From contig CAJXOG010000002.1 of assembly GCA_913057775.1 (NCBI GenBank), positions 372,001 through 436,000 of the forward strand: a stretch of DNA of 64,000 nt. The letters run 5' to 3'. Source of the stretch: an uncultured Fodinibius sp. (GTDB taxonomy: Bacteria > Bacteroidota > Rhodothermia > Balneolales > Balneolaceae). The position numbers and the translations under genes are program-made. Each line of letters begins with the position of its first letter. Position 1 is the stretch's first letter. Below, piece by piece: positions 26,648 through 36,527 of the stretch. The notes beneath the pieces were generated by a model. That model did no database searches. It saw only the letters and a list, made by a program, of their open reading frames with translations, and was not told the DNA's origin.

Positions 26648-27092
26648 TGCGATCTTTCCAATCCTGATAAAATCGAATAAGATTTGATACCGAATAGATC
26701 AATAAAAAGGTGGCTATCAGGTAGGCCACCGAATCGGGATTTGCAAGGATCAGCAAAGCTATTATCAAGGTAAGAGCACCCACGATGGAAAATTGAAATC
26801 CGAATAGCAGGATAAAACCGAATAGCCCTAAAAAGGCAGCAAAGGTGACAGGGATAAGTTCTGGGAAAATAAAGATAAGTATTCCTGTGACTATGGGAAT
26901 TGCGGATACCGTTGACGAAATTCGGAAGGCTATAAATAACAATCCTAATGCAACCAGGTAACCGCCTGCAATAAGGTAGAGAAAATTCGGATAAATGAGC
27001 GTGAGGCACCCGGTGGCAAACGCCAATAGGGCATTCAGAATTTGCCGCTCACGGGTTTTGTAGTTGATTTGAATACGATATTGCTCAAGCAT
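26637..27092 (-). CDS. HdeD family (DUF308) membrane protein
   Basis: A 151-residue inner-membrane protein with six closely packed hydrophobic segments in three hairpins, the pattern of DUF308/HdeD (acid-resistance membrane protein family): ILNALLAFATGCLTLIYPNF, LYLIAGGYLVALGLLFIAF, IPIVTGILIFIFPELIP, and so on, with the repeated 'NPD/FPE' turns. Function in this lineage is unknown. Single gene. Confidence 0.82.
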   Translation of the reverse strand: MLEQYRIQINYKTRERQILNALLAFATGCLTLIYPNFLYLIAGGYLVALGLLFIAFRISSTVSAIPIVTGILIFIFPELIPVTFAAFLGLFGFILLFGFQFSIVGALTLIIALLILANPDSVAYLIATFLLIYSVSNLIRFYQDWKDRKVQ

Positions 27093-27214
27093 AATAATTT
27101 AAAGTTGTTAAATAGATATTAGCTATTACCAGGTACCAGCATATAAGCCTTAATAGTGTTATGAATGCCGGACATTTCTAATGTAAAAAAGGAAATCATT
27201 GTGATTTGCAATAA

Positions 27215-28264
27215 TTAATCATTTAGTAAATCCAGCGGATCTTCGGCACTCCCTACAATTGTTTCAATGGCATCGGTAAGTGTGACAAGTCCGATAATCC
27301 GATCGTTTTCTTGTACCAGCGCCAGCTCATGATTTTTTTGCTGAAAATGGTCAATTAGCTTGCTTACCGAAAGATCGGGTTGGACAGTCATTTTGGGCCA
27401 GTCGAAATCGTCAAGTTCCTTTTCTCCATTTATCAGGCTTTCTGTGTTAGCCGTTATTTGTGGGGTATATAGTATGCCCTTGAAGTTATCAAGTGTTTTA
27501 CCCACCAGCGGGTATCGTGCATGCATATGGTCATGTATGGTATTCAGGTTTTCCCGGAATGATTTCTCAGTACTCAGGCTGATAATATCCTTTCGTGGAA
27601 CCATGATTTCCTGAACGGTAATATCATCAATATCGAGCGCATTAATAACCTCTTCAAGTCGGTCATCCGAAACTCCTTCTTTCTTTTTCAAGAGGTCAAC
27701 CATCTCAGAACGAATATCACCTGAAGTGGAGTCTTCTTTAAGCCAGGTGCGATCTATTTCAACGCCAAATAGTTTTAGCGTTGCTTTTGTCACCCAATCC
27801 CCCAATAATAGAACCGGATAAATGGCATAGGTCCACCAGTAGAGTGGAAAAGAGGAATAACGTGCTACCGTTTCGGCTCGCTCTACTCCCAGGTAGGTAG
27901 GTGCTTGTTCGCCCCAGATCGTATGAACGAGATTAATAATGGTAACCGACAATATGATTGAAATGGTATGAGAAGAGAGGGAGCCGATCGTTGCTGCCGG
28001 CATAAGTAGTTCAATTAATTCAGTAACGGCAGGCTCCGCGATAACTCCCAACAAAATACTTGTTGTAGTAATACCAATCTGGCACGAGGTAAGATAAATT
28101 TCCAGCGTCTCAGTCATTTTCCAGGCACGGTTGAGACCGGCACTGTCTTCCAGCTCTTCACGATTGTATTGACGAAGACGTGTCAGGGCAAATTCAGCAG
28201 CTACGTAAAATGCATTAAGGAGAAGGAGAACTACACCGCCCAGTAATCGTAAATACAGCTCCAT
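27215..28264 (-). CDS. CNNM (DUF21)-CBS domain membrane protein
   Basis: A 349-residue hemolysin-like protein: CNNM transmembrane domain (1-~180; VLLLLNAFYVAAEFALTRL, then CQIGITTTSILLGVIAEPA) and a CBS pair (~215-340; VQEIMVPRKDIISLS and GLVTLTDAIETIVG). Unlike the DUF21 protein at 14.5 kb it ends soon after the second CBS motif and has no CorC_HlyC domain. The family is linked to divalent cation transport. It lies 109 bases downstream of xseA on the same strand. Confidence 0.88.
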   Translation of the reverse strand: MELYLRLLGGVVLLLLNAFYVAAEFALTRLRQYNREELEDSAGLNRAWKMTETLEIYLTSCQIGITTTSILLGVIAEPAVTELIELLMPAATIGSLSSHTISIILSVTIINLVHTIWGEQAPTYLGVERAETVARYSSFPLYWWTYAIYPVLLLGDWVTKATLKLFGVEIDRTWLKEDSTSGDIRSEMVDLLKKKEGVSDDRLEEVINALDIDDITVQEIMVPRKDIISLSTEKSFRENLNTIHDHMHARYPLVGKTLDNFKGILYTPQITANTESLINGEKELDDFDWPKMTVQPDLSVSKLIDHFQQKNHELALVQENDRIIGLVTLTDAIETIVGSAEDPLDLLND

Positions 28265-28373
28265 AAAATCAGTTTATAGTTTTTAAATAGTATCGAGTGG
28301 TTTTGAATGTATTATGAGATAGGTCATTTTAAGGATCTTACAGTAATTAACAGTCATAATATGATATTCTTGC

Positions 28374-29567
28374 CTAATTAATAGTCGCTTCTCCATCTTT
28401 CCATTCAATGGTCGTTTCTTTGTCAGCATCAAATTCATCAATAGAACGTACCCACTCTTCGTTTTGCCAGATGCGTGAGTAACCCTGTTCAAGGGCAATA
28501 TTGGGGTTTTTCAGCTCCAGTCGGTGACGCAAACTCTTGAGTTTATCACGTTTTTTCATGAAATGCACTTCCCGTCGATGACGAATACGATCTATCAAAC
28601 TATTTACTTTTTCGTGACTGTTTGCCACCTTTTGCTGCACTACTTGGAGAGCGTGTGATTGCACCAGCTGTTGGATACGTTCTTTTTGTTCGGTAGTTCG
28701 CTCTTGGATAATATCGTGGAGTCGAGTGGTGAGGTCATCGGCAAACATACGTACTTCATTGATATCGGGCGTAGCCAGAATTGCAGCCTGGGTGGGCGTG
28801 GCAGCACGGGCATCGGCTACAAAATCGGAGATACTGAAATCCACTTCGTGTCCCACAGCGCTAACGGTCGGCACCTTACAATTGAATAGGGCACGGGCAA
28901 CCGCTTCCTCATTGAACGGCCAGAGGTCTTCCAACGATCCACCGCCTCGGCCAACGATGAGCAAATCTACATTTTGCTCTTGAGAAAACCAGTTGATGGC
29001 TTTTACCAGTTGTGGGGCCGCATTCACGCCCTGCACGCTTGCGTGGTGGAGCAGCACTTCGGCCACCGGCCAGCAGCGTTCGAGCGTATCACGGATGTCA
29101 TGAAAAGCTGCTCCTGCGGCAGAGGTAATTACACCGATTTTAAACGGAAATTTTGGCAAGGCCTTTTTGTGCTTGTCATCGAAAAGCCCTTCTTCCTTAA
29201 GCTCTTTTTTTAATTTTTCGAAGGCTTCCTGTAGGGCCCCTTTGCCTGCTTGCTCCACGGATCGTACGATAAGCTGGTATTTTCCATGTGGCGGATAGAC
29301 CTGTATATCACCGCCCGCAATAATTTGCTGTCCGTCTTCAAGCTCAACACCCAATCGCTGATTGACGCCCCGCCAGATCACAGCCGAAAGCTGTGCATCT
29401 TCATCTTTGATCGTAAAATAGGTGTGTCCCGCCCGGCTGGTAGAGGCATTGCTGACTTCACCTTCTACTTTGATGTCCAGAAAGTTGCCTTCGAGCAGGG
29501 TTTTTATTTCGTCGGTTAATTCTGAAACTGAGAGAATTTGTGGCGTAAAAAGATCCGATTGATCCAT
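28374..29567 (-). CDS. xseA: Exodeoxyribonuclease VII large subunit
   Basis: XseA, the nuclease subunit of exonuclease VII, 397 residues. N-terminal OB-fold (FLDIKVEGEVSNASTSRAGH with YFTIKDEDAQLSAVIW), then the catalytic domain (FPFKIGVITSAAGAAFHDI; DLLIVGRGGGSLEDLWPFN; VSAVGHEVDFSISDFVAD, then RAATPTQAA) and a C-terminal coiled coil. No xseB-like small gene follows in the 109-base gap before the CNNM gene, so the small subunit must be elsewhere. Confidence 0.95.
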   Translation of the reverse strand: MDQSDLFTPQILSVSELTDEIKTLLEGNFLDIKVEGEVSNASTSRAGHTYFTIKDEDAQLSAVIWRGVNQRLGVELEDGQQIIAGGDIQVYPPHGKYQLIVRSVEQAGKGALQEAFEKLKKELKEEGLFDDKHKKALPKFPFKIGVITSAAGAAFHDIRDTLERCWPVAEVLLHHASVQGVNAAPQLVKAINWFSQEQNVDLLIVGRGGGSLEDLWPFNEEAVARALFNCKVPTVSAVGHEVDFSISDFVADARAATPTQAAILATPDINEVRMFADDLTTRLHDIIQERTTEQKERIQQLVQSHALQVVQQKVANSHEKVNSLIDRIRHRREVHFMKKRDKLKSLRHRLELKNPNIALEQGYSRIWQNEEWVRSIDEFDADKETTIEWKDGEATIN

Positions 29568-29637
29568 AATAATTTTTAGGCGTTGAGGTACAGAAATTTA
29601 AACAGGATACGTTCTTCCAGTGGATATGTGCTTATTA

Positions 29638-29666
29638 TTGAATTCTGTTGAAAACATGTATATTTG
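29638..29666 (+). promoter_or_regulatory. Bacteroidota-type promoter of pyrC (TTG-N18-TATATTTG)
   Basis: TTG (29638-29640), an 18-base spacer and TATATTTG (29659-29666) match the -33/-7 pattern of Bacteroidota sigma factors. The box ends 25 bases before the pyrC ATG. Same spacer as the promoter at 7170-7198. Confidence 0.6.
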
Positions 29667-29691
29667 CTCACAAAAATAACGGAAAGTTTTT

Positions 29692-30990
29692 ATGAGTTAC
29701 ACGCCTAATTTACTGCTCCAGAACGTCAGGCCGGTCGGCAAAGATTTTGACGGTTCGCAAACGGTTGATATCCGTATACAGGATGAGACTATTGCTGAGA
29801 TTGGCACTGAATTACATCCCCAAAAAGAAAATGAGACGTCCTATGATGCAGGTGGAGCATACGTTTCAGGCGGATGGATGGATATGCATGTGCACCTGCG
29901 TGAGCCCGGTCATGAGCATAAAGAGACAATAGAAACAGGATGTGCCGCAGCGGCTTTCGGGGGATTTACGGAAGTAGCTTGTATGCCCAATACGAATCCG
30001 CCTATTCATACGCGGGATGTTGTGGAGTTCATTAAGAAAAAATCTGAGAAATTACCTGTTGAAGTGCATCCCATCGGTTGTGTTTCCAAAGAGCGCGAGG
30101 GTAAGTCGATTGCAGAGATGGGTGATATGAAAGCGGGTGGTGCTGTAGCCTTTAGTGATGACGGTGATCCGGTATATAATTCACAGCTTATGCGCGTGGC
30201 GCTGGAATATTCCTCGATGTTGGAGATGCCGATTATTAATCACGAGGAGGATTTGAAACTTTCACGTCCTGGTCATATGCATGAGGGCAAAGTGTCGGCG
30301 CGGCTTGGGATTGACGGCACCCCGGGCATTGCTGAAGAAACGATGATTGCCCGAGATATACTGTTGGCTGAATTTACCGGCGGACATATTCACGTAGCCC
30401 ACATCAGTACGGCAAAAGCGGTAGATTTGGTGCGACAGGCTAAGGCCGATGGTATCAATGTAACCACCGAAGTGTGTCCGCACCATTTTGATCTGACTGA
30501 CGAGGAAATTGAACGACGTGATTTCGATACGAATGTAAAAATGCATCCCCCGCTACGAACAGAGGAAGATGTTGATGCCATGATCGAAGGACTGGCCGAC
30601 GGTACCATCGATGCAATCTGTACCGACCACGCGCCTCATGCTATCGAGGAAAAAGAAGTGGAATTTATCTATGCGCCCAACGGTATTATCGGCTTGGAAA
30701 CGGCGTGGGCAGTGAGCGTAAAACGTCTGCTGGATTCAGAAGTCTTTGACCTTCAATCATTATTGACAAAATTTGTAGAAAATCCGCGTGAGATTTTAAA
30801 TCTGGATATCCCGAAAATAAAAGAGGGTGCAAAGGCTAACTTGACTCTTTTTAATGTTGATGAGGAGTGGACATTTGATGAATCAACAGTACGATCAAAA
30901 TCAAAAAACTCTCCTTATTTAGGTGAAAAATTGAAGGGGCGAGCTGAGGCCATTTATAATAACGGCCGATTTACGATCAATGAAATTTGA
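29692..30990 (+). CDS. pyrC: Dihydroorotase (class I)
   Basis: Third enzyme of pyrimidine synthesis, cyclising carbamoyl-aspartate to dihydroorotate; 432 residues. An amidohydrolase barrel with the first zinc pair in GGWMDMHVHLREPGHEHKET (His66, His68). FGGFTEVACMPNTNPP, VAFSDDGDPV, INHEEDL, HVAHIST and ICTDHAPHA supply the remaining ligands and substrate contacts. Length and motif order fit the class I (PyrC/AllB-like) enzymes rather than E. coli PyrC. The following DUF3857 gene starts ~50 bases downstream. Confidence 0.94.
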   Translation: MSYTPNLLLQNVRPVGKDFDGSQTVDIRIQDETIAEIGTELHPQKENETSYDAGGAYVSGGWMDMHVHLREPGHEHKETIETGCAAAAFGGFTEVACMPNTNPPIHTRDVVEFIKKKSEKLPVEVHPIGCVSKEREGKSIAEMGDMKAGGAVAFSDDGDPVYNSQLMRVALEYSSMLEMPIINHEEDLKLSRPGHMHEGKVSARLGIDGTPGIAEETMIARDILLAEFTGGHIHVAHISTAKAVDLVRQAKADGINVTTEVCPHHFDLTDEEIERRDFDTNVKMHPPLRTEEDVDAMIEGLADGTIDAICTDHAPHAIEEKEVEFIYAPNGIIGLETAWAVSVKRLLDSEVFDLQSLLTKFVENPREILNLDIPKIKEGAKANLTLFNVDEEWTFDESTVRSKSKNSPYLGEKLKGRAEAIYNNGRFTINEI

Positions 30991-31041
30991 TTACAGAATG
31001 AAACGGCTGGTTATACGTTATTGAGTTCTAAATTTGAATTG

Positions 31042-33015
31042 ATGGCATTTCTTTTGGATCGATTTTTTCTAACAACTGTATTTATTGTACTGCTTGGTAT
31101 TGGTGGAGTCTCAGCACAAAGTATGGCAGATGCAGAATTTGGTAATATACCTGACTCGTTGTTTCAGATGCAGCAACCGGATGGTGATACGCCATATAGA
31201 ATCACCAATAAGGAGCTAAATATATCTTTCCAGGAGGCAAATGAGTCAATAGTAGCAGTACTGGAGCATCATATTCGGATCAAGGTTTTTGATGATTCGG
31301 TTCGGGAAGCCTCGGTTGTTGCGATACCATATTATTTTGATAACGATATGGAGCGCGTTACTTCACTTGAGGCTTATACCTATCTGCCGTCCGGTGAACG
31401 CGCAGCATTGTCCGAGAAGGATATTCGTACCATAAACATCAATTCGCGATATAGCATCAAAGAGTTTGCCATGCCTGCTGTTGAGGATGGGGCAGTGATT
31501 GAATATCGTTATACGATCGAACGTCGATATATCGAGGAGCTGCCCGATTTTTATCTTTCTCACGAAGTACCTACAGATAATGCTAAACTTACGATTACTT
31601 ATCCCAAATACCTTCGATATCAGTCGTATACCGAAAATTTTGATGGCAATATAAAACACGATGTGGTGTATAACGATACCAGTTCAGTCCCTAAAGTGTT
31701 TACCATTCCTCAGCCGCAGCCCATTGTCACTGAACGCTGGATGGCCAGCAATGTTCCAGCTCTTAAAGAAGAGGCATATATATCTACTTTGGATGATTAC
31801 AGGGGTAAGATTAAATTTTTATTGAGTGAATTTGGAATCCCACGCCAACAGCTCGAAAATAACTGGGAAGTTGTTGTAGCCCGTATTCGGGATAAAACGA
31901 ATCCCTGGAAATCGATCAAAAGAAATAATAAAGCGGAAGCTGCAGGAGATTCAATAGCAGGGGCGTTAGATGGAGCACCTGAAAGTCAGGTTCAGGACAG
32001 TATTTATCACTACCTGAACAATCGTATTAATTTTTCGGGTCAGCATACGGCCTTTAGTCAAACTTCGGGAAAAGAGGTGTTGGCCGGCAAACCTTCCAGT
32101 CAGGCGGCTATTAATCAGACGCTTGTTGCTATGCTTCGGGCTGCTGATATTGACGCTTATCCCGTTTTAATTTCGACCCGGAAGTCAGGTAAAATAAACA
32201 TGGATTTCCCCTCTTTTTATCAGTTTAATGGATTGATGGTCCGGTCGGAAATTGGTGGAAAATCATACTTGATGGATGCCGGATTTCCGTATAGTCAGCC
32301 GGGATTAATTCCTGTGGATACCTACGGCAGCCGCGGATTGGTGCTCAGGGAAGAAGGATACAAATGGATCGATATTAATCCCGATAAAAGCCTTTTTGAT
32401 ATACAGGTTCAAATTGATGGGCAGCTCGACCGGGATGGTACGCTTTGGGGAACAGTAGAAGCTGTGCAACAGGGATATCCGGCTCAAATAATACGCCAAA
32501 AGAAAGCGGATGGAAACAGTGATAGTGAGATTTTGCGCCAAACGTTATTTGATGGATATCCACAAATGAGAATCTCTGATATCGTAGTCAATAATGCAGA
32601 GAAATATGGACAGCCGATAGCAATTACAGCTGATTTTGAAATCGAGAGCTACGCAACGAGTTTTACCGATGGTCTTAATTTTAGTCCAATGGTTGTTGGA
32701 TACAGGAATGAAAATCCATTTTCAGGGCCTGATCGTAATCTGCCCATCACTCTTGACGCACCCGAAAAGTTGGATCTTTCTTATTCAATTGAACTACCTG
32801 AGGGTCATAGCGTAGCAGTTGATGATGACCGAACGATTAAGTTTTCCGGTGCTGAGTTTGTAGAACGATATGATAATACAACCGGACAGCTCAATTATCG
32901 ATATCAGATCAACATAGATCAGCGCAATTTTTCTGCCAATTATTTTCCGTCACTATATAAATTATACAACCGATGGGTAGAGCTTAGTAACAGCTCATGG
33001 CTTATCGAAGAATAA
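31042..33015 (+). CDS. DUF3857 / transglutaminase-like secreted protein, catalytic residues lost
   Basis: A ~657-residue exported protein. I prefer ATG at 31042 over the TTG at 31021 because it leads straight into a signal peptide (FFLTTVFIVLLGIGGVSAQ). Residues ~45-260 are a DUF3857 domain; ~320-460 match the transglutaminase-like core found after DUF3857. In that core the position of the catalytic Cys reads GKPSSQAAINQTLVAMLRAA (Ser/Ala instead of Cys), and the His position reads YQFNGLMV; only the Asp is kept (YLMDAG). A C-terminal beta-rich DUF3858-like region follows. It is probably a periplasmic or surface binding protein, not an enzyme (inference). Confidence 0.85.
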   Translation: MAFLLDRFFLTTVFIVLLGIGGVSAQSMADAEFGNIPDSLFQMQQPDGDTPYRITNKELNISFQEANESIVAVLEHHIRIKVFDDSVREASVVAIPYYFDNDMERVTSLEAYTYLPSGERAALSEKDIRTININSRYSIKEFAMPAVEDGAVIEYRYTIERRYIEELPDFYLSHEVPTDNAKLTITYPKYLRYQSYTENFDGNIKHDVVYNDTSSVPKVFTIPQPQPIVTERWMASNVPALKEEAYISTLDDYRGKIKFLLSEFGIPRQQLENNWEVVVARIRDKTNPWKSIKRNNKAEAAGDSIAGALDGAPESQVQDSIYHYLNNRINFSGQHTAFSQTSGKEVLAGKPSSQAAINQTLVAMLRAADIDAYPVLISTRKSGKINMDFPSFYQFNGLMVRSEIGGKSYLMDAGFPYSQPGLIPVDTYGSRGLVLREEGYKWIDINPDKSLFDIQVQIDGQLDRDGTLWGTVEAVQQGYPAQIIRQKKADGNSDSEILRQTLFDGYPQMRISDIVVNNAEKYGQPIAITADFEIESYATSFTDGLNFSPMVVGYRNENPFSGPDRNLPITLDAPEKLDLSYSIELPEGHSVAVDDDRTIKFSGAEFVERYDNTTGQLNYRYQINIDQRNFSANYFPSLYKLYNRWVELSNSSWLIEE

Positions 33016-33075
33016 CAATTATTATATAGGTTGATGTTGTCGTAACAAAAATCTTTTAATGAAGGGAATTTAATA

Positions 33076-33735
33076 ATGCTGCTTGCTTTGGAAACAGCTA
33101 CTAATGTATGCTCCGTTGCTTATTGTGATGAAAACGGAAACATTTATGAGCAAAGGACCAATAAACGGGGTACCCATTCCGAGCAACTTTTCCTTTTTAT
33201 AGAACAATTGCAGGATGAGTATGATTTTGAGATAAAAGAACTGGATGCTGTTTTGGTAAGTGAGGGGCCGGGTTCTTATACAGGATTGCGTATCAGTGCC
33301 AGTGCAGTAAAGGGATTGCTTTTTCAAACTGAGGTACCCTTGGTTGGCATAAATACGCTAGCTTCGTTTGCAATGCAGATTACTGAGAAACATTCTCAAG
33401 CTAATCGTATCCATAGTATTATTGATGCTCGGCGCGTGCATGTATATCACCAGCAGTTTGTTTGTGCTGAGGGGAAATTGTCAACAGAAGATGAAGTCGA
33501 GGTTATTCCGATAAAGGCATTCGAAAAAATGCTAAGAAAAGATGATTTCGTTATAGGTACGGGATTAGATAGAATTGATCAGCAGGTATTGAGTAAGGCC
33601 AATACATTTGGGGTTGATTCAATAACGGCCAAATCGCTTATTAGGTTATATCAGGCCGATTTTTCTGATTTTTATCAGGAAGAAGATCCAGAGTTGTTTG
33701 ACCCAAAGTATTACACGTCGAATCAGGCGAATTAA
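33076..33735 (+). CDS. tsaB: tRNA t6A synthesis protein TsaB
   Basis: TsaB, an inactive ASKHA-fold partner of TsaD needed for N6-threonylcarbamoyladenosine in tRNAs that read ANN codons. 219 residues; starts LALETATNVCSVAYCDENG and has THSEQLF and SEGPGSYTGLRISASAVKGL, the family signatures. TsaB's C-terminus varies. It lies 60 bases after the DUF3857 gene. Confidence 0.95.
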   Translation: MLLALETATNVCSVAYCDENGNIYEQRTNKRGTHSEQLFLFIEQLQDEYDFEIKELDAVLVSEGPGSYTGLRISASAVKGLLFQTEVPLVGINTLASFAMQITEKHSQANRIHSIIDARRVHVYHQQFVCAEGKLSTEDEVEVIPIKAFEKMLRKDDFVIGTGLDRIDQQVLSKANTFGVDSITAKSLIRLYQADFSDFYQEEDPELFDPKYYTSNQAN

Positions 33736-33815
33736 AATAGATCTTTTGCAATTTGGATTCTATGGATTTCTAAATTGCTGTAGATAAATTTGAGTAATTA
33801 AAGTGGAGTTATAAA

Positions 33816-36422
33816 ATGAAATCATTTATGAAAAAGGTATTAAAGCTAATTGCAATATTTGGAATAACGGCTGCAATATTGTTCCCGGTTGATACCAATG
33901 CCCAAAACGATTACTACTTTTCAGAGGTGAACGAGGCGGAGTTTGATGAGCAGGTTCCGTCGCCTGCACAGTTTTTGGGTTACGATATTGGAACCCATTA
34001 TACAAGGCATGATCGTATTGTGGCTTATTTAAAAGAATTGGCTCGCATTTCGGATAAGGCAAGCTTTCAGGTTATTGGAGAAACCTATGAAAAACGTCCG
34101 CAAGTAGTTCTGACGATTACGTCATCAGAAAACCATTCAAATATCGAGAATATTCGAAAAGAACACCTTACACTTCTCGATCCGAAAGTGCCTGCATTGG
34201 ATCCCGAAGAGGGAAAATCTATTGTTGCCCTGAATTACAGTGTGCACGGCGATGAAACTTCCAGTGGTGAGGCAGCGATGCTTACGGCTTATTATTTAAT
34301 TGCTAACCAAAGCGAGGAAACGCAGAAATTTTTAGATGAGTCGGTAATTCATATCGATCCTGCCCAAAACCCAGATGGACGTGATCGCGCCGCGCACTAC
34401 CACAACAGCTATAAATCATTTCCACCGGTTGCCGATCCAGCCGATGCCGAACACAATCAGCCTTGGCCGAGTGGAAGAACAAACCATTTTTTGCATGACT
34501 TAAACCGCGATTGGTTTGCTGTTACACAGCAGGAGAGCGAAAATCGTATCGATTTTTATCATCAGTGGTATCCCAATGTGCAGATCGACTTTCACGAAAT
34601 GGGAACCAACAGCACCTATTATCTTGAGCCGACGAAACCGGTTCGGACCTGGAATCCCATTATTCCCGACTATCACTATGAGGTAATGAATCCACTGCTG
34701 GCAGAGTACCAAACCGAGGCACTTGATGAGCTTGGGGCATTGTACTGGACTAAAGAAGTTTTTGACAATATTTCTCCTATTTACGGCTCCACCTATCCCG
34801 ATATACAAGGAGGCGTAGGCGTTACCTTTGAAGTAGGTAGCTCGAGGGGATTAGTTCAGGAAAGTAATGCAGGAGAGGTGACTTTCCGATCAACAATTCG
34901 CAAGCATCTGCAAACGGGTATTGCTACAGTACGTGCCGCCGTTAATGAAAAACAAAAGCTTTTTAACTATCAGAAAGACTTTTTCCAATCGGCTCTTGAA
35001 AAAGCGTCTTCGCAGCCTACAAAAGCTTATGTTTTTGGGGATTCTGACGATCCTTCGCTAACACATAAGTTTTTGGACTTGATGCTCAAGCATCGTCTGG
35101 ATGTGTATGAGGTAGATACGGATATAGAACAAAATGGCAAGGAATTTAAGGCCGGAAGCAGTTATATGGTTCCAACCAAACAGATTCATTACCGTGTGAT
35201 TCATGATATTTTTGAAGCGAATACCTCATTCCCAGACAGTGTGTTTTATGATATTACCGGCTGGTCGCTGGTGCATGGATATGGCATACAGTATGAGGAG
35301 TTGGAGTCGGATAACTACCAGAGTTTTAAAGGGGATAAGGTTACCGAACTTCCCGAACGTAATGGCACAATTAAAGGTGGATTATCAGACTATGCCTATT
35401 TGCTAAAATGGTCTGACTATAATTCGTCTCCAGCCTTGTATGATATGTTAGATTCAGACCTGACTGTGCGTGTAGCACACAAACCGTTTACAGCAAGTAT
35501 TACTTCAAATAATAGGAAAGCATTTGGTTATGGCAGCATTGTGATATCAGTGCGTGAGCAAAATATGAACCCCACTGAACTTTATCAGAAATTGCGTTCT
35601 ATAGCTGAGGCTCATAATGTCACATTTCATTCTGTTGAAACCGGAATGACACCCTCAGGTATTGATCTGGGAAGTACAAATATTCATCCCATAGACAAGC
35701 CTGAAGTAGCAATGGTAGTGGGAGAAGGGACCAGCAGTTATGAGGTCGGTGAAGCATGGTTTTTATTAAATAAACATGTGGGCATGGAGGTCACGAAAAT
35801 TCGCAGTCAACAGTTTCCCCGGACTGATCTGCAGCGATATAATACTATTGTGCTTGTTGATGGTAATTATAGTGACTGGGATGAGGACGCGGTGGAAAAG
35901 CTGAACCGCTGGGTACGTTCCGGAGGTGTTCTTATTACAAATGAAGATGCCTCGGAGTGGGCAATTGAAAAGGAATTGGTCAGTGAAGATTTAATCAAGA
36001 GTTTCGAAGAAGATACCACCGGTTCTAAAAAGCGTTATGATTACGAAGAACAGTCCGACCGATGGAGAGCGAATACCATTCCGGGAACTATCTTGGAAGC
36101 TGATATCGATCCATCCAATCCAATTGCCTTTGGGGTGCCAGATAGACGACAGTTATTTATAAAAAATAGTAGTTTATTTTTGAAACAAAGCGAAAACCCC
36201 TACGGCACGGTTGCCCAGTATGTTGATGAGCCTTTTGTAGGGGGATATATTAATGAGGAAAATTTGGAAAAAGTCAGCGGAACTTCTGCCATTGTAGTTC
36301 GAAGTGAAGGAGAAGGAAATGTTGTTTTATTTGCTGATGACCCCAATTTTAGAAGCTATTGGCATACAACAAGCCGATTATTTCTAAACGCTATATTCTT
36401 TGGACAAAACCTTAGCTTGTAA
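33816..36422 (+). CDS. M14 family zinc carboxypeptidase, secreted
   Basis: A large (868-residue) exported metallopeptidase. Signal peptide residues 1-29 (LIAIFGITAAILFPVDTNAQ). The M14 catalytic domain holds the zinc ligands His144 and Glu147 (NYSVHGDETSSGEA) and the third ligand in QIDFHEMGTNSTYY; the general base is in GGVGVTFEVGSSRG. After ~380 there are long C-terminal regions; about 620-720 resembles a class I glutamine-amidotransferase-like fold (VAMVVGEGTSSYEVGEAW ... WVRSGGVLITNE) without clear catalytic residues. Such long M14 proteins are common in marine Bacteroidota and serve protein scavenging. Confidence 0.9.
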   Translation: MKSFMKKVLKLIAIFGITAAILFPVDTNAQNDYYFSEVNEAEFDEQVPSPAQFLGYDIGTHYTRHDRIVAYLKELARISDKASFQVIGETYEKRPQVVLTITSSENHSNIENIRKEHLTLLDPKVPALDPEEGKSIVALNYSVHGDETSSGEAAMLTAYYLIANQSEETQKFLDESVIHIDPAQNPDGRDRAAHYHNSYKSFPPVADPADAEHNQPWPSGRTNHFLHDLNRDWFAVTQQESENRIDFYHQWYPNVQIDFHEMGTNSTYYLEPTKPVRTWNPIIPDYHYEVMNPLLAEYQTEALDELGALYWTKEVFDNISPIYGSTYPDIQGGVGVTFEVGSSRGLVQESNAGEVTFRSTIRKHLQTGIATVRAAVNEKQKLFNYQKDFFQSALEKASSQPTKAYVFGDSDDPSLTHKFLDLMLKHRLDVYEVDTDIEQNGKEFKAGSSYMVPTKQIHYRVIHDIFEANTSFPDSVFYDITGWSLVHGYGIQYEELESDNYQSFKGDKVTELPERNGTIKGGLSDYAYLLKWSDYNSSPALYDMLDSDLTVRVAHKPFTASITSNNRKAFGYGSIVISVREQNMNPTELYQKLRSIAEAHNVTFHSVETGMTPSGIDLGSTNIHPIDKPEVAMVVGEGTSSYEVGEAWFLLNKHVGMEVTKIRSQQFPRTDLQRYNTIVLVDGNYSDWDEDAVEKLNRWVRSGGVLITNEDASEWAIEKELVSEDLIKSFEEDTTGSKKRYDYEEQSDRWRANTIPGTILEADIDPSNPIAFGVPDRRQLFIKNSSLFLKQSENPYGTVAQYVDEPFVGGYINEENLEKVSGTSAIVVRSEGEGNVVLFADDPNFRSYWHTTSRLFLNAIFFGQNLSL

Positions 36423-36490
36423 CTGGGTCAGATCGTTTTTGGACAAATATACTACATAAATAAAAGATTTTAGCTTCAAGGCAGAATCGT

Positions 36491-36498
36491 TATTTTTG
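36491..36498 (+). promoter_or_regulatory. Possible -7 box of accD promoter
   Basis: TATTTTTG matches TAnnTTTG 29 bases before the accD ATG, the same distance as at the other promoters here. The -33 part is weak (TTTTA at 36468-36472). Confidence 0.4.
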
Positions 36499-36527
36499 TG
36501 AATCATTTAAAATGAAATAGGACATAC

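Noticed and set aside
33748-33778. GCAATTT/AAATTGC inverted repeat after tsaB
   Set aside because: Seven-base arms with a 17-base loop and no T-run are within chance for an AT-rich gap; not called a terminator.
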